DNA of 61,576 bases from Cellulomonas algicola (GTDB taxonomy: Bacteria > Actinomycetota > Actinomycetes > Actinomycetales > Cellulomonadaceae): positions 1-61,576 of the forward strand of contig NZ_BHYL01000034.1 of NCBI RefSeq assembly GCF_003851725.1, given 5' to 3'. Positions 40,551 through 50,407 of this stretch are shown here, piece by piece (the first letter of the stretch is position 1; each line of letters starts with the position of its first letter). The notes beneath the pieces are model-generated. The model was not told the DNA's origin. It ran no database searches and saw only the letters and a program-made list of their open reading frames with translations. Both the position numbers and the translations under genes were made by a program.

Positions 40551-42763
40551 CAGTAGACGTTCCCGTGCGTGCGGAACTCGCGCCACACGTTCTCGAAGAA
40601 GTCGTCGTCCTCGGGGATGGGCCGTCGCGGCCGCCAGCGGAAGACGGGCAGGCCGGCGGGGTCGTCGGACTTCCGCTCCACGACGGGCGACCAGTCGACG
40701 CCCGGCGTCTCGGACGCGGGCGGCACCCAGCCGGTCTCCTGGACGACGTCGTCGAGCGCTCCCCCGTCGAGCCGGAACCGGAACACGTCGGGCAGGTCGA
40801 GCTCGTCGTCGGCCGCCGGGCCGTACCCGACGTGCGGCAGCGTCCCCTCGGGGTCGCTGTAGAGGACGGAGCCGCGCGAGCGGCCGCCGTGCGCGACGTA
40901 GTCGGCCATCGCGGACAGGTAGACGTAGGCGCTCGTGAGGATGTCGCGGACCAGGAACGTGCGGTTCACCGAGCGCCGCGACGTGGCGTCCGCCGTGACC
41001 AGGTCGGAGTACGCCGACAGCCACTCGTGCACCTGGACGAGCGCCTCGTGGATCGACGCCGCCGACCGGACCGGACCGGCCTTGGCGCTCATGAGCACCT
41101 GGACGTCGCGCAGCAGGTCGCCGGTGTTGTCGGGCACGCCGGACGCGGCCCGCGACGAGGCCCGCGCGACGAGGTCGAGCGCGCCGTCGAGCACGGGTCC
41201 CGCCGCCGCCGCGAAGTCCGCGACCCCCACGGGGTCGACCGACCGGCGGGCCGCGATGAACTGCGCCGCGCGCGTCGCGCCGACCTGGCCGCTGTTGAGC
41301 GCCGCGCCGCCGGGCCGGTAGACGCCGTGCGCGCCGCCCGCCTCGCCGACGGGGAAGAAGCCGGTGACGTTGGACTGCCACCACGCGTCGACGACGAGCC
41401 CGCCGTTGTTGTGCTGCGCGCAGACGTCGACCTCGAGCAGGTCGGTCTCGAGGTCCACGTACGGGTTCTTCTGCAGGTAGAACTGGTAGGCGGGCTCGTT
41501 CATGCGGCGCAGGCGCTCGATCGGCGTGCCGAACAGGACGCCGGCGCGGTCGAGGTACTCGTACGCCTCCGGGGACAGCGCGCTCGGGTCGAAGGTGTCC
41601 TGGACGGGGTTGCGGCGGAAGTCGAGGAACACGCGCCGCCCCCGCAGGACGGTCTCCCGGTACACGAGCAGGTCGATCAGCGACGACCCGTCGAGCGCCT
41701 TCCGGATGTCGAAGGGCCACTGGTAGCCCTTGAGGAAGACGAGCGACAGGAGCCGGCCGTAGTCGCCGATGGCCTCGGTGAGGAACTCGCGCTCGTCGCC
41801 GCCGTCGGCGTCGGTCGACACGAACCGCGGGACGACCTGCATGTAGGTGCCGGAGACGTTCCACCGCGGGTGCGTCGACGCGAGACCGAACTGCCACTCG
41901 GTGAGGTTCTTGCCGTGCACGCCCGCGCGGTACGCGGCCCCCGACGCTCCCCACTGGCCGTTCGGGAAGACGCGCGTCGCGTACATGCCCGCCGGCCCGC
42001 CCGTCGCGTAGACGATGTTCGTGCAGCGGAACAGCAGGAACGGCGAGCGCGAGCCGTCGTGCGGGACGTCGGTGCGCAGGACGAGCAGGCCGACGACCTC
42101 GGTCTCCCGCTCGGCGGCGGTGGGGGCGTCGTCCACGGGGGCTCCGTCGGCGGGCCCGGCAGCGCCGGACGCCGTGCCCGGCGCACCGGCCGCGGCCGGC
42201 GGCGCACCCACCGGGCGCACCACGACGTCCACCACGCGGCACTCGTCGAAGATCCGTGTGCCGTTGCGGTGCACCTTCTTCTCGAGCTGCTCGACCATCG
42301 ACCGGCTCGTGTACGGCCCGACGGACGTGGCCCGGCGGCGCGGGTCGTGGTCCGTCTTGTAGCCGATGAACTCCCCGAACCGGTTCTGCGGGAACGGCAC
42401 GCCGAGGTCGCACAGCCGCAGGAACCCGCGCGCGGACAACGCGGCCTCGGCGAGCGCGTTGTCGCCGTCCATCGCGCCGCCCGCGTACAGCGTCTCCGCC
42501 ATCTCCCGCACGGAGTCGCCGTCGCCTCCGGACAGCGTGAGCTTGTAGTACGTCTGCTTGTCGGAGCCGGCGTTGCGCGACGCGCCCGCGTTGACCTTGT
42601 CGGCGACCATGACGACGTCGTCGTGGCCGAGCTCCCACAGCCGGTCGGCGGCGCTGAAGCCGGCGGAGCCGGTGCCGACGACGACGGTCCGCGCGGTGAC
42701 GACGGGCACGTCGTGGCCGCCGATGCGCACGGTCTCGGGCTCGTGGCGGGTGGTGTCGCTCAT
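40550..42763 (-). CDS. Large FAD-dependent oxidoreductase (fumarate reductase-like)
   Basis: A 737-residue flavoprotein. The FAD-binding fold starts [19 protein letters not shown] (about residues 24-42). Later come [36 protein letters not shown] and the second FAD segment [19 protein letters not shown] with [12 protein letters not shown], as in succinate dehydrogenase/fumarate reductase flavoproteins. An Ala/Pro/Gly-rich insertion lies near residues 190-215. The C-terminal ~250 residues are helical and unfamiliar to me. No secretion signal or heme motif is present, so it is a soluble single-subunit enzyme. ATG with GAGGA upstream. It lies between an SDR and an SGNH esterase gene, suggesting oxidation or dehydration of a sugar-derived acid; the substrate is unknown. 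Confidence 0.85.
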   Translation of the reverse strand: MSDTTRHEPETVRIGGHDVPVVTARTVVVGTGSAGFSAADRLWELGHDDVVMVADKVNAGASRNAGSDKQTYYKLTLSGGDGDSVREMAETLYAGGAMDGDNALAEAALSARGFLRLCDLGVPFPQNRFGEFIGYKTDHDPRRRATSVGPYTSRSMVEQLEKKVHRNGTRIFDECRVVDVVVRPVGAPPAAAGAPGTASGAAGPADGAPVDDAPTAAERETEVVGLLVLRTDVPHDGSRSPFLLFRCTNIVYATGGPAGMYATRVFPNGQWGASGAAYRAGVHGKNLTEWQFGLASTHPRWNVSGTYMQVVPRFVSTDADGGDEREFLTEAIGDYGRLLSLVFLKGYQWPFDIRKALDGSSLIDLLVYRETVLRGRRVFLDFRRNPVQDTFDPSALSPEAYEYLDRAGVLFGTPIERLRRMNEPAYQFYLQKNPYVDLETDLLEVDVCAQHNNGGLVVDAWWQSNVTGFFPVGEAGGAHGVYRPGGAALNSGQVGATRAAQFIAARRSVDPVGVADFAAAAGPVLDGALDLVARASSRAASGVPDNTGDLLRDVQVLMSAKAGPVRSAASIHEALVQVHEWLSAYSDLVTADATSRRSVNRTFLVRDILTSAYVYLSAMADYVAHGGRSRGSVLYSDPEGTLPHVGYGPAADDELDLPDVFRFRLDGGALDDVVQETGWVPPASETPGVDWSPVVERKSDDPAGLPVFRWRPRRPIPEDDDFFENVWREFRTHGNVY

Positions 42764-42784
42764 CGCTGCGTCCTCGTCGTCGGG

Positions 42785-42928
42785 GTGCTCGTCGTGCGGG
42801 CCGTGCTCGCCGTGCTGGTCGTGCTCGCCGTGCGGGTCGTGCTCGCCGTGCGGGCCGTGCTCGTCGCGCGGGTCGTGCTCGCCGTTCGGGTCGTGCTCGC
42901 CGTGCTGGTCGTGCTCGCCGTGCGGTGC
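42785..42928 (-). repeat. Eight tandem 18-bp repeats upstream of the flavoprotein
   Basis: Plus-strand units of the type GTGCTCGCCGTGCGGGTC run eight times with few changes. On the minus strand, in the same frame as the flavoprotein gene, the array reads H-G-E-H-D-P repeated. No ATG, GTG or TTG opens that frame between the SDR stop and the ATG at 42763, so I treat it as intergenic. It occupies most of the 212-bp gap inside an operon. Confidence 0.88.
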
Positions 42929-42975
42929 GCGCCGGGTGTCCGGGCCGTCCCGGGCGGCGGCGTCGCCGGGACCGG

Positions 42976-43770
42976 TCAGAGGACCGGGATGTGCATGCCG
43001 CCGTCGACGTGGAAGACCTCGCCGGTCGAGTACGGCGTCTGGCCGGACGCGAGGATCGCGACGGCCCCGGCGACGTCGGCGGGACGCCCCCAGCGGGCGA
43101 TCGGTGCGAGCCCGCCCTCGAACAGCGCGTCGTACTTCGACGAGACGCCCGCGGTCATGTCGGTCGCGATGACGCCGGGCCGCACCTCGTAGACGACGAT
43201 CCCCTCGGGTGCGAGGCGCACGGCGTAGAGCTGCGTGGCCATCGCGACGCCCGCCTTGGAGACGCAGTAGTCGCCGCGGTTGGTCGAGACGGTCGTCGCG
43301 GACACGGACGACACGTTGACGACCGTCGCGACGGGGCCGGCGGGCGGCTCGGGGAGCGCGTCGAGCGGGCCGCGGAGCTCGATGACGCGGTTCGCGAACG
43401 TCTGCGTGAGGAAGTACGGGCCGCGCAGGTTGATGCCGAGGACGCGGTCGAACGACTCGGCGCCGGCCTCGAGGAGGTCGGCACGGACGGTCGGGGCGAC
43501 GCCCGCGTTGTTGACGAGCAGGTCGAGCCGGCCCCACGCGTCGACGGCGTCGTCGACGTAGCGCCGGTGGTCGTCGAGGTCGGCGACGGACCCGCGGACG
43601 TAGCGCACGCGGTCGTCGGCGCCGGCGGTCTCGCGGAGCTCGGCGAGGACGTCGGTCGGCTCCTCGCGCGTCGCGAGGATGGACACGGCGTACCCGTCGG
43701 CGAGCAGCCGCCGCGTGATCCCGAGGCCGATGCCCCTGTTCCCCCCGGTCACCAGTGCGACTGCCGGCAT
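42976..43770 (-). CDS. Short-chain dehydrogenase/reductase
   Basis: A 264-residue classical SDR: nucleotide loop [20 protein letters not shown], catalytic Ser in NVSSVSATT, Tyr and Lys in [11 protein letters not shown], and the C-terminal [12 protein letters not shown]. It probably oxidises or reduces a sugar or sugar acid with NAD(P). It is close to 3-oxoacyl-ACP reductase-like sugar dehydrogenases. The ATG follows AGGAGA. It is the first gene of the three-gene operon, behind the CRE-like operator at 43913. Confidence 0.9.
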   Translation of the reverse strand: MPAVALVTGGNRGIGLGITRRLLADGYAVSILATREEPTDVLAELRETAGADDRVRYVRGSVADLDDHRRYVDDAVDAWGRLDLLVNNAGVAPTVRADLLEAGAESFDRVLGINLRGPYFLTQTFANRVIELRGPLDALPEPPAGPVATVVNVSSVSATTVSTNRGDYCVSKAGVAMATQLYAVRLAPEGIVVYEVRPGVIATDMTAGVSSKYDALFEGGLAPIARWGRPADVAGAVAILASGQTPYSTGEVFHVDGGMHIPVL

Positions 43771-43887
43771 CGTTGCCTTCTCCTGTCGAGTCGGTGCTCA
43801 CCCCGGGCGGGCACCGCTGCCGGAGCGGCGGTGCGGACCTGCGCGGGGCCGTGCGGGCGGACCCGTCGTCGGGTGCCGCCGACGTCG

Positions 43888-43917
43888 ATCGTGACACGGC
43901 GGACCCCGTCGAGGCAA
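43888..43917 (-). promoter_or_regulatory. Promoter of the SDR operon
   Basis: Minus strand TTGCCT (43917-43912), 18 bases, CACGAT (43893-43888). Its -35 lies within the operator 43913-43926. The predicted leader is about 110 bases. Confidence 0.5.
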
Positions 43918-43926
43918 GCGCTTTCC
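43913..43926. promoter_or_regulatory. CRE-like operator in a divergent promoter region
   Basis: GGCAAGCGCTTTCC (minus strand GGAAAGCGCTTGCC). It overlaps the -35 of the SDR promoter. It also overlaps a possible plus-strand -35, TTTCCG (43922-43927), which is 18 bases before CAGGAT (43946-43951), so one site may control both directions. Confidence 0.6.
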
Positions 43927-43984
43927 GGCTGGCGGACGGCCGTGACAGGATGGACGACGTGCACCTCACGAGCGACCGGACCTG

Positions 43985-45028
43985 ATGGGCGCCGTCCTCA
44001 CCGCGCTCGGCACGCTCACCGCCGTCGTCGTCGCCGGCTGGGTGCTCGGCCGGCTCCGCATCCTCGGCCCGCACGCGTCCGCGGTGCTCGCACGCCTCGT
44101 CTTCACCGTCGCGACCCCCGCCCTGCTGCTCGTGAGCATCGGGCGCACCGACCTGCACGTCCTCGCGTCCCGCGCCGCGCTCGCCACCTGGACCAGCACG
44201 GCCGCCGTCGCGGTCGTCGCCGCGCTCGTCCTGCGGTTCGCGCTGCGCCGCGACGCCGGCGACGTCACCCTCGGGACGCTCGCGTCGTCGTACGTCAACG
44301 CCGGGAACCTCGGCCTCGCGCTCGCCGTCTTCCTGCTCGGCGACCCCGTCGCCGCCGTCCCGACGCTGCTCTTCCAGCTCCTCGTGCTCGCGCCGATCGC
44401 GTTCACCGTCCTCGACGCCCACCGCGACGGCACCGGCGCGACCTCACCGCAGCCCGCCGCGCCCCGCGCGCGCCTGGACCCGCGTCCCGACGCCGACGCA
44501 CGCGACCTCGCACCGGACGACGGGACCGACCCACCCCCGCCCGGCGGGGCGCGCCGCGTGGCCGCCGCGCTCCGCGCGACCCTGCGGCGCACGCTGACCA
44601 ACCCGATCATCGTCGGCACCCTCACGGGCCTCGTCCTCGCCGCGCTCCCGTGGGAGCTGCCCGACGTCGTCTACGGACCGTTCGAGCTCGTCGGCGCCAC
44701 GGCCGCACCGCTCGCGCTGCTCACGTTCGGCATGTCGCTCGCGGTCCCCGCCGCCGACCGCGAGCGCGCCCCGCGCGCCGACCTCACGCTCGCCGTCGTC
44801 CTGCGGTCCGTCGTGCACCCCGCCCTGGCCGCGCTCGTCGCGACCGCGTTCGGGCTGCACGGCGAGGCCCGGCTCGCCGTCGTCGCGATGGCCGCGCTGC
44901 CCACCGCCCAGAACGTGCTCGTGTACGCGATCCAGTACGGGCGCGGCCAGGCGCTCGCGCGCGATGCGGGGCTGGTGACGACGCTGCTCGCCCTGCCCGT
45001 CCTGCTCGTCGTCACCGCACTCCTGTAG
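43985..45028 (+). CDS. AEC-family transporter (auxin efflux carrier type)
   Basis: A 347-residue membrane protein with about ten helices in two five-helix halves (LTALGTLTAVVVAGWVLGRL, ATPALLLVSIG, SYVNAGNLGLALAVFLLGD, then FGMSLAVPAADRERAPRADL, PTAQNVLVYAIQYG). The Asn-Gly motifs of the crossover helices are kept. A Pro/Asp/Arg-rich cytoplasmic loop of about 50 residues joins the halves. Bacterial AEC proteins carry organic acids such as malate or malonate. It is divergent from the SDR operon and may move its acid substrate or product. ATG at 43985 without a clear Shine-Dalgarno. Confidence 0.87.
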   Translation: MGAVLTALGTLTAVVVAGWVLGRLRILGPHASAVLARLVFTVATPALLLVSIGRTDLHVLASRAALATWTSTAAVAVVAALVLRFALRRDAGDVTLGTLASSYVNAGNLGLALAVFLLGDPVAAVPTLLFQLLVLAPIAFTVLDAHRDGTGATSPQPAAPRARLDPRPDADARDLAPDDGTDPPPPGGARRVAAALRATLRRTLTNPIIVGTLTGLVLAALPWELPDVVYGPFELVGATAAPLALLTFGMSLAVPAADRERAPRADLTLAVVLRSVVHPALAALVATAFGLHGEARLAVVAMAALPTAQNVLVYAIQYGRGQALARDAGLVTTLLALPVLLVVTALL

Positions 45029-45111
45029 GACGCCCCTCAGAGGCCGGTCCGCGGGTCAGGGGTGCGCGGCGTGAACCGCCCCGGTGACCGACGGCGTCGG
45101 CGGGGGCTGCC

Positions 45112-45498
45112 TCAGGCCGGGAGGCTCGCGTCGGCTGCGGCGACGTCGGCGGAGTGGTCGACGAAGCCGCGGATCTCGACGCCCTCGGACAGCGTCTCGG
45201 CGAGCAGCGCCGCGAGGTCGCGCACGTCGTCGGTGTCGACGAGGTAGTACCCGCCGACCTGCTCGACGAGCTCGGTGTACGGACCGTCGCTCACGGTGCC
45301 CGTGCCGTCGGCGCTGCGCCGCACGACGAGCGCGCTGCCCGGATGCGTGAGCTCCTCGCCGCCGACGATCACGTGCCCGCGCGCCGGGGCGAGGCGGGCG
45401 AGCGCGGCGTGCCGGGCGCTGTTGCGCTCGACGTCGTCGTCGGTCCACGCGTCCCACGTCGCCTGGTCGCCGCGGAGCATCACGAGGTAGCGGGCCAT
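45112..45498 (-). CDS. YCII-family protein (DGPF domain)
   Basis: A 128-residue ferredoxin-like-fold protein: MARYLVMLRGDQATWDAWT, then SDGPYTELVEQVGGYYLVD, the DGPF-type motif, here DGPY. The family is often linked to ECF sigma factors, but none is beside it here. Function unknown. The ATG at 45498 is preceded by AGGAGGA; upstream in-frame residues were left out for that reason. Confidence 0.85.
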   Translation of the reverse strand: MARYLVMLRGDQATWDAWTDDDVERNSARHAALARLAPARGHVIVGGEELTHPGSALVVRRSADGTGTVSDGPYTELVEQVGGYYLVDTDDVRDLAALLAETLSEGVEIRGFVDHSADVAAADASLPA

Positions 45499-45611
45499 GT
45501 CAGTCCTCCTCACCGGGGCACCCACTGTGCCCACGCACCCCCATGACGCGCGACCCCCGGCCCGCTCGACACGAGCGCACGGAGCAGCGGACGCGAGTCA
45601 CACCCCGCTCG

Positions 45612-47171
45612 TCAGACGAAGGCGCGCGCCTCGGCCGCCGACCACTGGGCGGCACCGGGCATGCCGGGGCCACCGGGCTCGTACCGGCGCAGGTCCAGAC
45701 CGCGGGCGCCGACGGTGCGGAGGTCGGCGAGCGAGCCGGACAGCACCCCGGCGGCGCGGGCCTGGACGAGCACGTTGCCGAGCGCGGCTCCCTCGACGGG
45801 ACCGGCGACGACGGGCAGGCCGGTCGCGTCGGCGGTGAGGCGGCACAGCAGCTCGTTGCGGACGCCCCCGCCGACGACGTGCACGACCTGCACGTCCCGT
45901 CCCGACAGCGAGACGGCCTGCCGGACGGCCCGCCGGTACGCGAGCGCGAGCGAGTCGAGGATGCAGCGGACGACCTCGGCCTGCGTCTGCGGCGGGGTCT
46001 GGCCGGTCCGGGCCGCGGCGGCCGCGAGGCGCGCGGGCATGTCGCCGGGCGGCAGGAAGGCGGGCGCGTCGATGTCGACGACCGTCGTGAGCGCGGGCAC
46101 CTGGGAGGCGGCGGCGAGCAGGTCGGGCAGGTCGGCGGGCAGGCCTGCCTCGTTCCAGACCCGCAGCGTCTCCTGCAGGACCCACAGTCCCATGACGTTC
46201 TTCAGGTAGCGGACGGTGCCGTCGACGCCGGCCTCGTTGGTGAAGTTGGCGGCGCGCGACGCCTCGGTGAGCACGGGCGCGTCGAGCTCGAGCCCGACGA
46301 GCGACCACGTGCCGCACGAGACGTACGCGAAGTCGGGTCGGGTCGCGGGCACGGCGACGACGGCTGACGCGGTGTCATGGGACCCGACGGTCCACACGGG
46401 CAGTGGCGCGTGGTGGCCGACGTCGGCGCGCACGTCGTCGCGGACGTGCCCGAGCAGCACGCCGGGATCCCGCAGCGGCGGCAGCAGGCGCGTGTCGATG
46501 CCGAGCCGGTCGGCGACGTCGAGCGCCCAGGTGCGGTTCGTCGCGTCGAGCAGCCCGGTCGTCGACGCGTTGGTGACCTCGGCGACGGGGACGCCCGTGA
46601 GCCAGGCGCCGAGCAGGTCGGGGACGAGCAGCGCCTGCCGGGCGGCCGCGAGCGCGGCGGTGCCCTGCGCGGCGACGAGCTGGAAGACGGTGTTGAACGG
46701 CTGCACCTGCAGGCCCGTGCGTGCGTAGAGCTCGGCGGCGGGGACGGTCGCGAATGCCTTGTCGGGGATGCCGTCGGTGCGCGCGTCGCGGTAGTGGACG
46801 GGGTTGCCGAGCAGGCGCCCGTCGGCGTCGAGGAGCCCGTGGTCGACGGCCCAGGAGTCGATGCCGACGCCGGCCAGCGTGCCGACCTCGCGCGTCGCGG
46901 CCCGCAGCCCGTCGAGCACGCCCCGGTAGAGGTGGAGCACGTCCCAGAAGAGCGTCGCCTCCCCCGTCGTCGCGCCCGGTCCGCCCGTCTGCGCGCCCGC
47001 GGTCGACGAGCCGGATGCACCGCCCACCACCGCGGGGACGCGGACGGGCCCGTTGGGGAACCGGTTGACCTCGTGCAGCGCAGCTCGCGGCCCGTCGACC
47101 CCGTCGACGACCCGGCCGACGATGACCCGCCCGGACGACGCCCCGAGGTCGACGGCCGCGAACGCGCTCAT
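45612..47171 (-). CDS. rhaB: L-rhamnulokinase
   Basis: A 519-residue FGGY-family kinase forming L-rhamnulose-1-phosphate. FAAVDLGASSGRVIVGRV (phosphate loop), GIDSWAVDHGLLD with the catalytic Asp, VGSHDTASAV, YVSCGTWSLVGLE, and VHVVGGGVRNELLCRLTADA are diagnostic. A Gly/Ser/Ala insertion of about 20 residues lies near residue 55. It is the last gene of rhaM-rhaI-rhaD-rhaB; its ATG overlaps the rhaD stop. Confidence 0.95.
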   Translation of the reverse strand: MSAFAAVDLGASSGRVIVGRVVDGVDGPRAALHEVNRFPNGPVRVPAVVGGASGSSTAGAQTGGPGATTGEATLFWDVLHLYRGVLDGLRAATREVGTLAGVGIDSWAVDHGLLDADGRLLGNPVHYRDARTDGIPDKAFATVPAAELYARTGLQVQPFNTVFQLVAAQGTAALAAARQALLVPDLLGAWLTGVPVAEVTNASTTGLLDATNRTWALDVADRLGIDTRLLPPLRDPGVLLGHVRDDVRADVGHHAPLPVWTVGSHDTASAVVAVPATRPDFAYVSCGTWSLVGLELDAPVLTEASRAANFTNEAGVDGTVRYLKNVMGLWVLQETLRVWNEAGLPADLPDLLAAASQVPALTTVVDIDAPAFLPPGDMPARLAAAAARTGQTPPQTQAEVVRCILDSLALAYRRAVRQAVSLSGRDVQVVHVVGGGVRNELLCRLTADATGLPVVAGPVEGAALGNVLVQARAAGVLSGSLADLRTVGARGLDLRRYEPGGPGMPGAAQWSAAEARAFV

Positions 47172-49225
47172 CGCAGGAAGGCTGCGGCGACGCCGGAGTC
47201 GACCGGGACGTGCAGGCCGGTGGTCTGCACCAGGTCGGGGCCGGTGAGGGCGAAGACCGCGGCGGCGACGTGCTCCGGGAGGACCTCGCGCTTGAGGAGC
47301 GTGCGCTGCGCGTAGTAGGCACCGAGCTCGGACTCCGGCACGCCGTAGACGGCGGCCCGCTGCGCACCCCACCCGCCGGCGAAGATGCCGGACCCGCGCA
47401 CGACGCCGTCGGGGTTGACGCCGTTGACGCGGATGCCGTGCTCGCCGAGCTCGGCGGCGAGCAGCCGGACCTGGTGGGCCTGGTCGGCCTTGGTCGCGGA
47501 GTAGGCGATGTTGTTGGGGCCGGCGAACAGCGAGTTCTTCGACGCGATGTAGACGATGTCGCCGCCGAGGCCCTGGGCGATCATGGCGCGCGCCGCCTCG
47601 CGGGCGACGAGGAACGAGCCGCGGGCCATGACGTCGTGCTGCAGGTCCCAGTCGCGGACGGTCGTCTCGAGCAGCGGCTTCGAGATGGACAGGCCGGCGT
47701 TGTTGACGACCAGGTCGACCCCGCCGAAGGCGAGCACGGTCTCGCGGACGAGCGCGGCGACCGCGTCCTCGGACGTCACGTCGGCCTCGACGGCGACGGC
47801 GCGGTCCGGGCCGCCGAGCGCGTCGGCCACCTCCTGCGCCCCCGCGAGGTTGAGGTCGGCGATCACGACGCACGCCCCCTCGGCCGCGAGCCGCTCGGCG
47901 ATGGCCCGCCCGATGCCGGACCCGGCGCCGGTCACGAGCGCGACGCGCGTCGCGAGCGGCTTGGGCGCGGGCATGCGCTGGAGCTTGGCCTCCTCGAGCG
48001 CCCAGTACTCGATGCGGAACTTCTCCGACTCGTCGATCGGCCGGTACGTCGAGATCGCCTCGGCGCCGCGCATGACGTTGATCGCGTTGACGTAGAACTC
48101 GCCCGCGACGCGCGCGGTCTGCTTGTCCTTGCCGAACGAGAACATCCCGACGCCGGGGACGAGCACGATCGCCGGGTCGGCGCCGCGGATCGCCGGCGAG
48201 TCGGCGGTCGCGTGCCGGTCGTAGTACGCCTGGTACGCCTCGCGGTACTCGGCGTGCAGCTCGTGCAGCCGCGCGACGACGTCGTCGACGGGCGCGGTCG
48301 CGGGCAGGTCGACGACGAGCGGCGACACCTTGGTCCGCAGGAAGTGGTCGGGGCACGACGTCCCGAGCGCGGCGAGCGGTGCCAGGCGCTCGCGGGACAG
48401 GAAGTCGAGCACGACGTCGGAGTCGGTGAAGTGCCCGACCTGCGGGCGGTCGGCGGACGCGAGGCCGCGGATCACGGGCGCGAGGGCCGCCGCGCGCTCC
48501 CGCCGGGCCGCGGGGTCGAGCGCCTCGAAGCCCGGCACGACCGCGCCGAAGGGGTGCCCGCCGTCGGCGGCGAGCGCGCGCGTGCGCTCCTCGATGTACG
48601 CCTCGGCGGACCGGATGATCTCGAGCGACCGCTGCTCGGCCTCGGCCGAGGTGTCGCCCCACGCGGTGATGCCGTGCCCGCCGAGGACGCAGCCGATGGC
48701 CTGCGGGTTCTTCTCCTTGATCTCGGCGATGTCGAGGCCGAGCTGGAACCCGGGCCGACGCCAGGGCACCCACACGACGGAGTCGCCGAAGATCTCGTGC
48801 GTGAGCTCCTCGCCGTCGGCCGCCGTCGCGATCGCGATCCCGGAGTCGGGGTGCAGGTGGTCGACGTGCGCGGCGTCGACGAGCCCGTGCATCGCGGTGT
48901 CGATCGACGGAGCGGCGCCGCCCTTGCCGTGCAGGCAGTAGTCGAACGCGGCGACCATCTCGTCCTCGCGGTCGACGCCCGGGTACACGTCGACGAGGGC
49001 GCGCAGCCGGTCGAGCCGCAGCACGGCGAGGTGCTGAGCGGTCAGCGTGCCGAGGTCACCGCCCGAGCCCTTGACCCAGAGCAGCTCGACGTCCTGGCCG
49101 GTGACGGGGTCGGTCGCGACCCCCTTGGCGGACGTGTTGCCGCCCGCGTAGTTGGTGACGCGCGGGTCGGAGCCCAGGCGGTTGGAGCGGGCGATCAGGT
49201 CGGCCGCGGCCGTCGTCTCGGTCAT
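47168..49225 (-). CDS. rhaD: Bifunctional rhamnulose-1-phosphate aldolase / lactaldehyde dehydrogenase
   Basis: A 685-residue fusion. Residues ~1-400 are a class II aldolase (SDPRVTNYAGGNTSAKG, HVDHLHPDSGIAIA and VLGGHGITAWGD with zinc histidines) cutting rhamnulose-1-phosphate to DHAP and L-lactaldehyde. Residues ~425-685 are a short-chain dehydrogenase (VTGAGSGIGRAIAERLA, VVNNAGLSIS, YSATKADQ) oxidising lactaldehyde to lactate. This RhaEW-type fusion is common in Actinobacteria. It starts three bases after the rhaI stop. Confidence 0.95.
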   Translation of the reverse strand: MTETTAAADLIARSNRLGSDPRVTNYAGGNTSAKGVATDPVTGQDVELLWVKGSGGDLGTLTAQHLAVLRLDRLRALVDVYPGVDREDEMVAAFDYCLHGKGGAAPSIDTAMHGLVDAAHVDHLHPDSGIAIATAADGEELTHEIFGDSVVWVPWRRPGFQLGLDIAEIKEKNPQAIGCVLGGHGITAWGDTSAEAEQRSLEIIRSAEAYIEERTRALAADGGHPFGAVVPGFEALDPAARRERAAALAPVIRGLASADRPQVGHFTDSDVVLDFLSRERLAPLAALGTSCPDHFLRTKVSPLVVDLPATAPVDDVVARLHELHAEYREAYQAYYDRHATADSPAIRGADPAIVLVPGVGMFSFGKDKQTARVAGEFYVNAINVMRGAEAISTYRPIDESEKFRIEYWALEEAKLQRMPAPKPLATRVALVTGAGSGIGRAIAERLAAEGACVVIADLNLAGAQEVADALGGPDRAVAVEADVTSEDAVAALVRETVLAFGGVDLVVNNAGLSISKPLLETTVRDWDLQHDVMARGSFLVAREAARAMIAQGLGGDIVYIASKNSLFAGPNNIAYSATKADQAHQVRLLAAELGEHGIRVNGVNPDGVVRGSGIFAGGWGAQRAAVYGVPESELGAYYAQRTLLKREVLPEHVAAAVFALTGPDLVQTTGLHVPVDSGVAAAFLR

Positions 49226-49228
49226 CGG

Positions 49229-50407
49229 TCAGGCTCCCCATCCGGCCTGCGTGCCACCGACACGCTCGGCGACGATCGTCTCGGCGTACCCCGACCGCGC
49301 GTAGGCGGCCAGGGGCTCAGGGTCGAGTCCCTGCTCGGCGCGCAGCTCGGCGAGCAGCGGCCGCACGTCGGTGTTGTACGCGTCCATGAGGACGCCGTTG
49401 GCCCCGAGCACGTCGCCGGCCGTCTGTGCGGCGAGCAGCGCGGACCGGTCGACGAGCAGCGCCTTGGCCGTCGCCTCCTGCACGTTCATGACGGACCGGA
49501 TCTGGCCCGGGATCTTCGGCTCGATGTTGTGGCACTGGTCGAGCATGAAGTTGACGCCGCTGTCGGGCGCGAGCGCCCCGGCCTGCACGATCTCGTGCAT
49601 GATCCGGAACAGCTGGAACGGGTCCGCGGCGCCGACCATGAGGTCGTCGTCGGCGTAGAACCGGCTGTTGAAGTCGAACGCCCCGAGCCGACCCGCGCGC
49701 AGCAGCTGCGCGACGATGAACTCGATGTTGGTGCCCGGCGCGTGGTGCCCGGTGTCGAGCACGACCATCGCCCGGTCGCCGAGCGCGAGGCAGTGCAGCA
49801 GCGACGTGCCCCAGTCGGGGATGTCCATCGAGTAGAACGCGGGCTCGAAGAACTTGTACTCGAGGATCAGCCGGTGCTGCGGGTCGAGCGCCGCGTAGAT
49901 CTCCTGCAGGCCCTCGGCGAGACGGTCCTGCCGCGCGCGGATCGAGTCCTGGCCCGGGTAGTTGAGGCCGTCGGGCAGCCAGAGCTTGAGGTCCTGCGAC
50001 CCCGTCGCGCGCATGACGTCGATGCACTGCAGGTGGTGCTGCACGGCCTTGGCGCGCACCCGGGCGTCGGGGTGCGTGAGCGAGCCGAGCATGTAGTCGT
50101 CGTCCTGGAACAGGTTCGAGTTGATCGCGCCGATCGTCACGCCGAGGTCCTTGGCGTGCCGCGCGAGCGCGTCGTAGTCGTCGACGAGGTCCCACGGGAT
50201 GTGCAGGCTGACGCGCGGCGCGACGCCCGTGTACCGGTGCACCTGGGCGGCGTCGGCGATCTTCTCGAACGGGTCGCGCGGGACGCCCTGCTGGGCGAAC
50301 ACCTTGAACCGCGTGCCGGAGTTGCCGAACGCCCACGAGGGCAGCTCGATCGTCTGCTGGGCGAGGGCGCCGCGCGCGGCGGCGAGGGCCTCGGGGGTGG
50401 GGCTCAT
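49229..50407 (-). CDS. rhaI: L-rhamnose isomerase (RhaI type)
   Basis: A 392-residue TIM-barrel isomerase converting L-rhamnose to L-rhamnulose, of the Pseudomonas/Actinobacteria type, unrelated to RhaA. IELPSWAFGNSGTRFKVF, VSLHIPWDLVDDYD, LEYKFFEPAFY, VVLDTGHHAPGTNIEF and FDFNSRFYADDDLMVG hold the metal-binding Glu, Asp and His residues. The ATG overlaps the rhaM stop. Confidence 0.95.
   Translation of the reverse strand: MSPTPEALAAARGALAQQTIELPSWAFGNSGTRFKVFAQQGVPRDPFEKIADAAQVHRYTGVAPRVSLHIPWDLVDDYDALARHAKDLGVTIGAINSNLFQDDDYMLGSLTHPDARVRAKAVQHHLQCIDVMRATGSQDLKLWLPDGLNYPGQDSIRARQDRLAEGLQEIYAALDPQHRLILEYKFFEPAFYSMDIPDWGTSLLHCLALGDRAMVVLDTGHHAPGTNIEFIVAQLLRAGRLGAFDFNSRFYADDDLMVGAADPFQLFRIMHEIVQAGALAPDSGVNFMLDQCHNIEPKIPGQIRSVMNVQEATAKALLVDRSALLAAQTAGDVLGANGVLMDAYNTDVRPLLAELRAEQGLDPEPLAAYARSGYAETIVAERVGGTQAGWGA

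Noticed and set aside
42785-42975. His-rich small protein gene
   Set aside because: The His/Glu repeat frame has no ATG, GTG or TTG start after the SDR stop and no ribosome-binding site.
40031-43192. 1053-codon plus-strand frame over the flavoprotein and SDR
   Set aside because: Antisense shadow. It includes a Val/Leu/Arg repeat that is only the 18-bp minisatellite read backwards.
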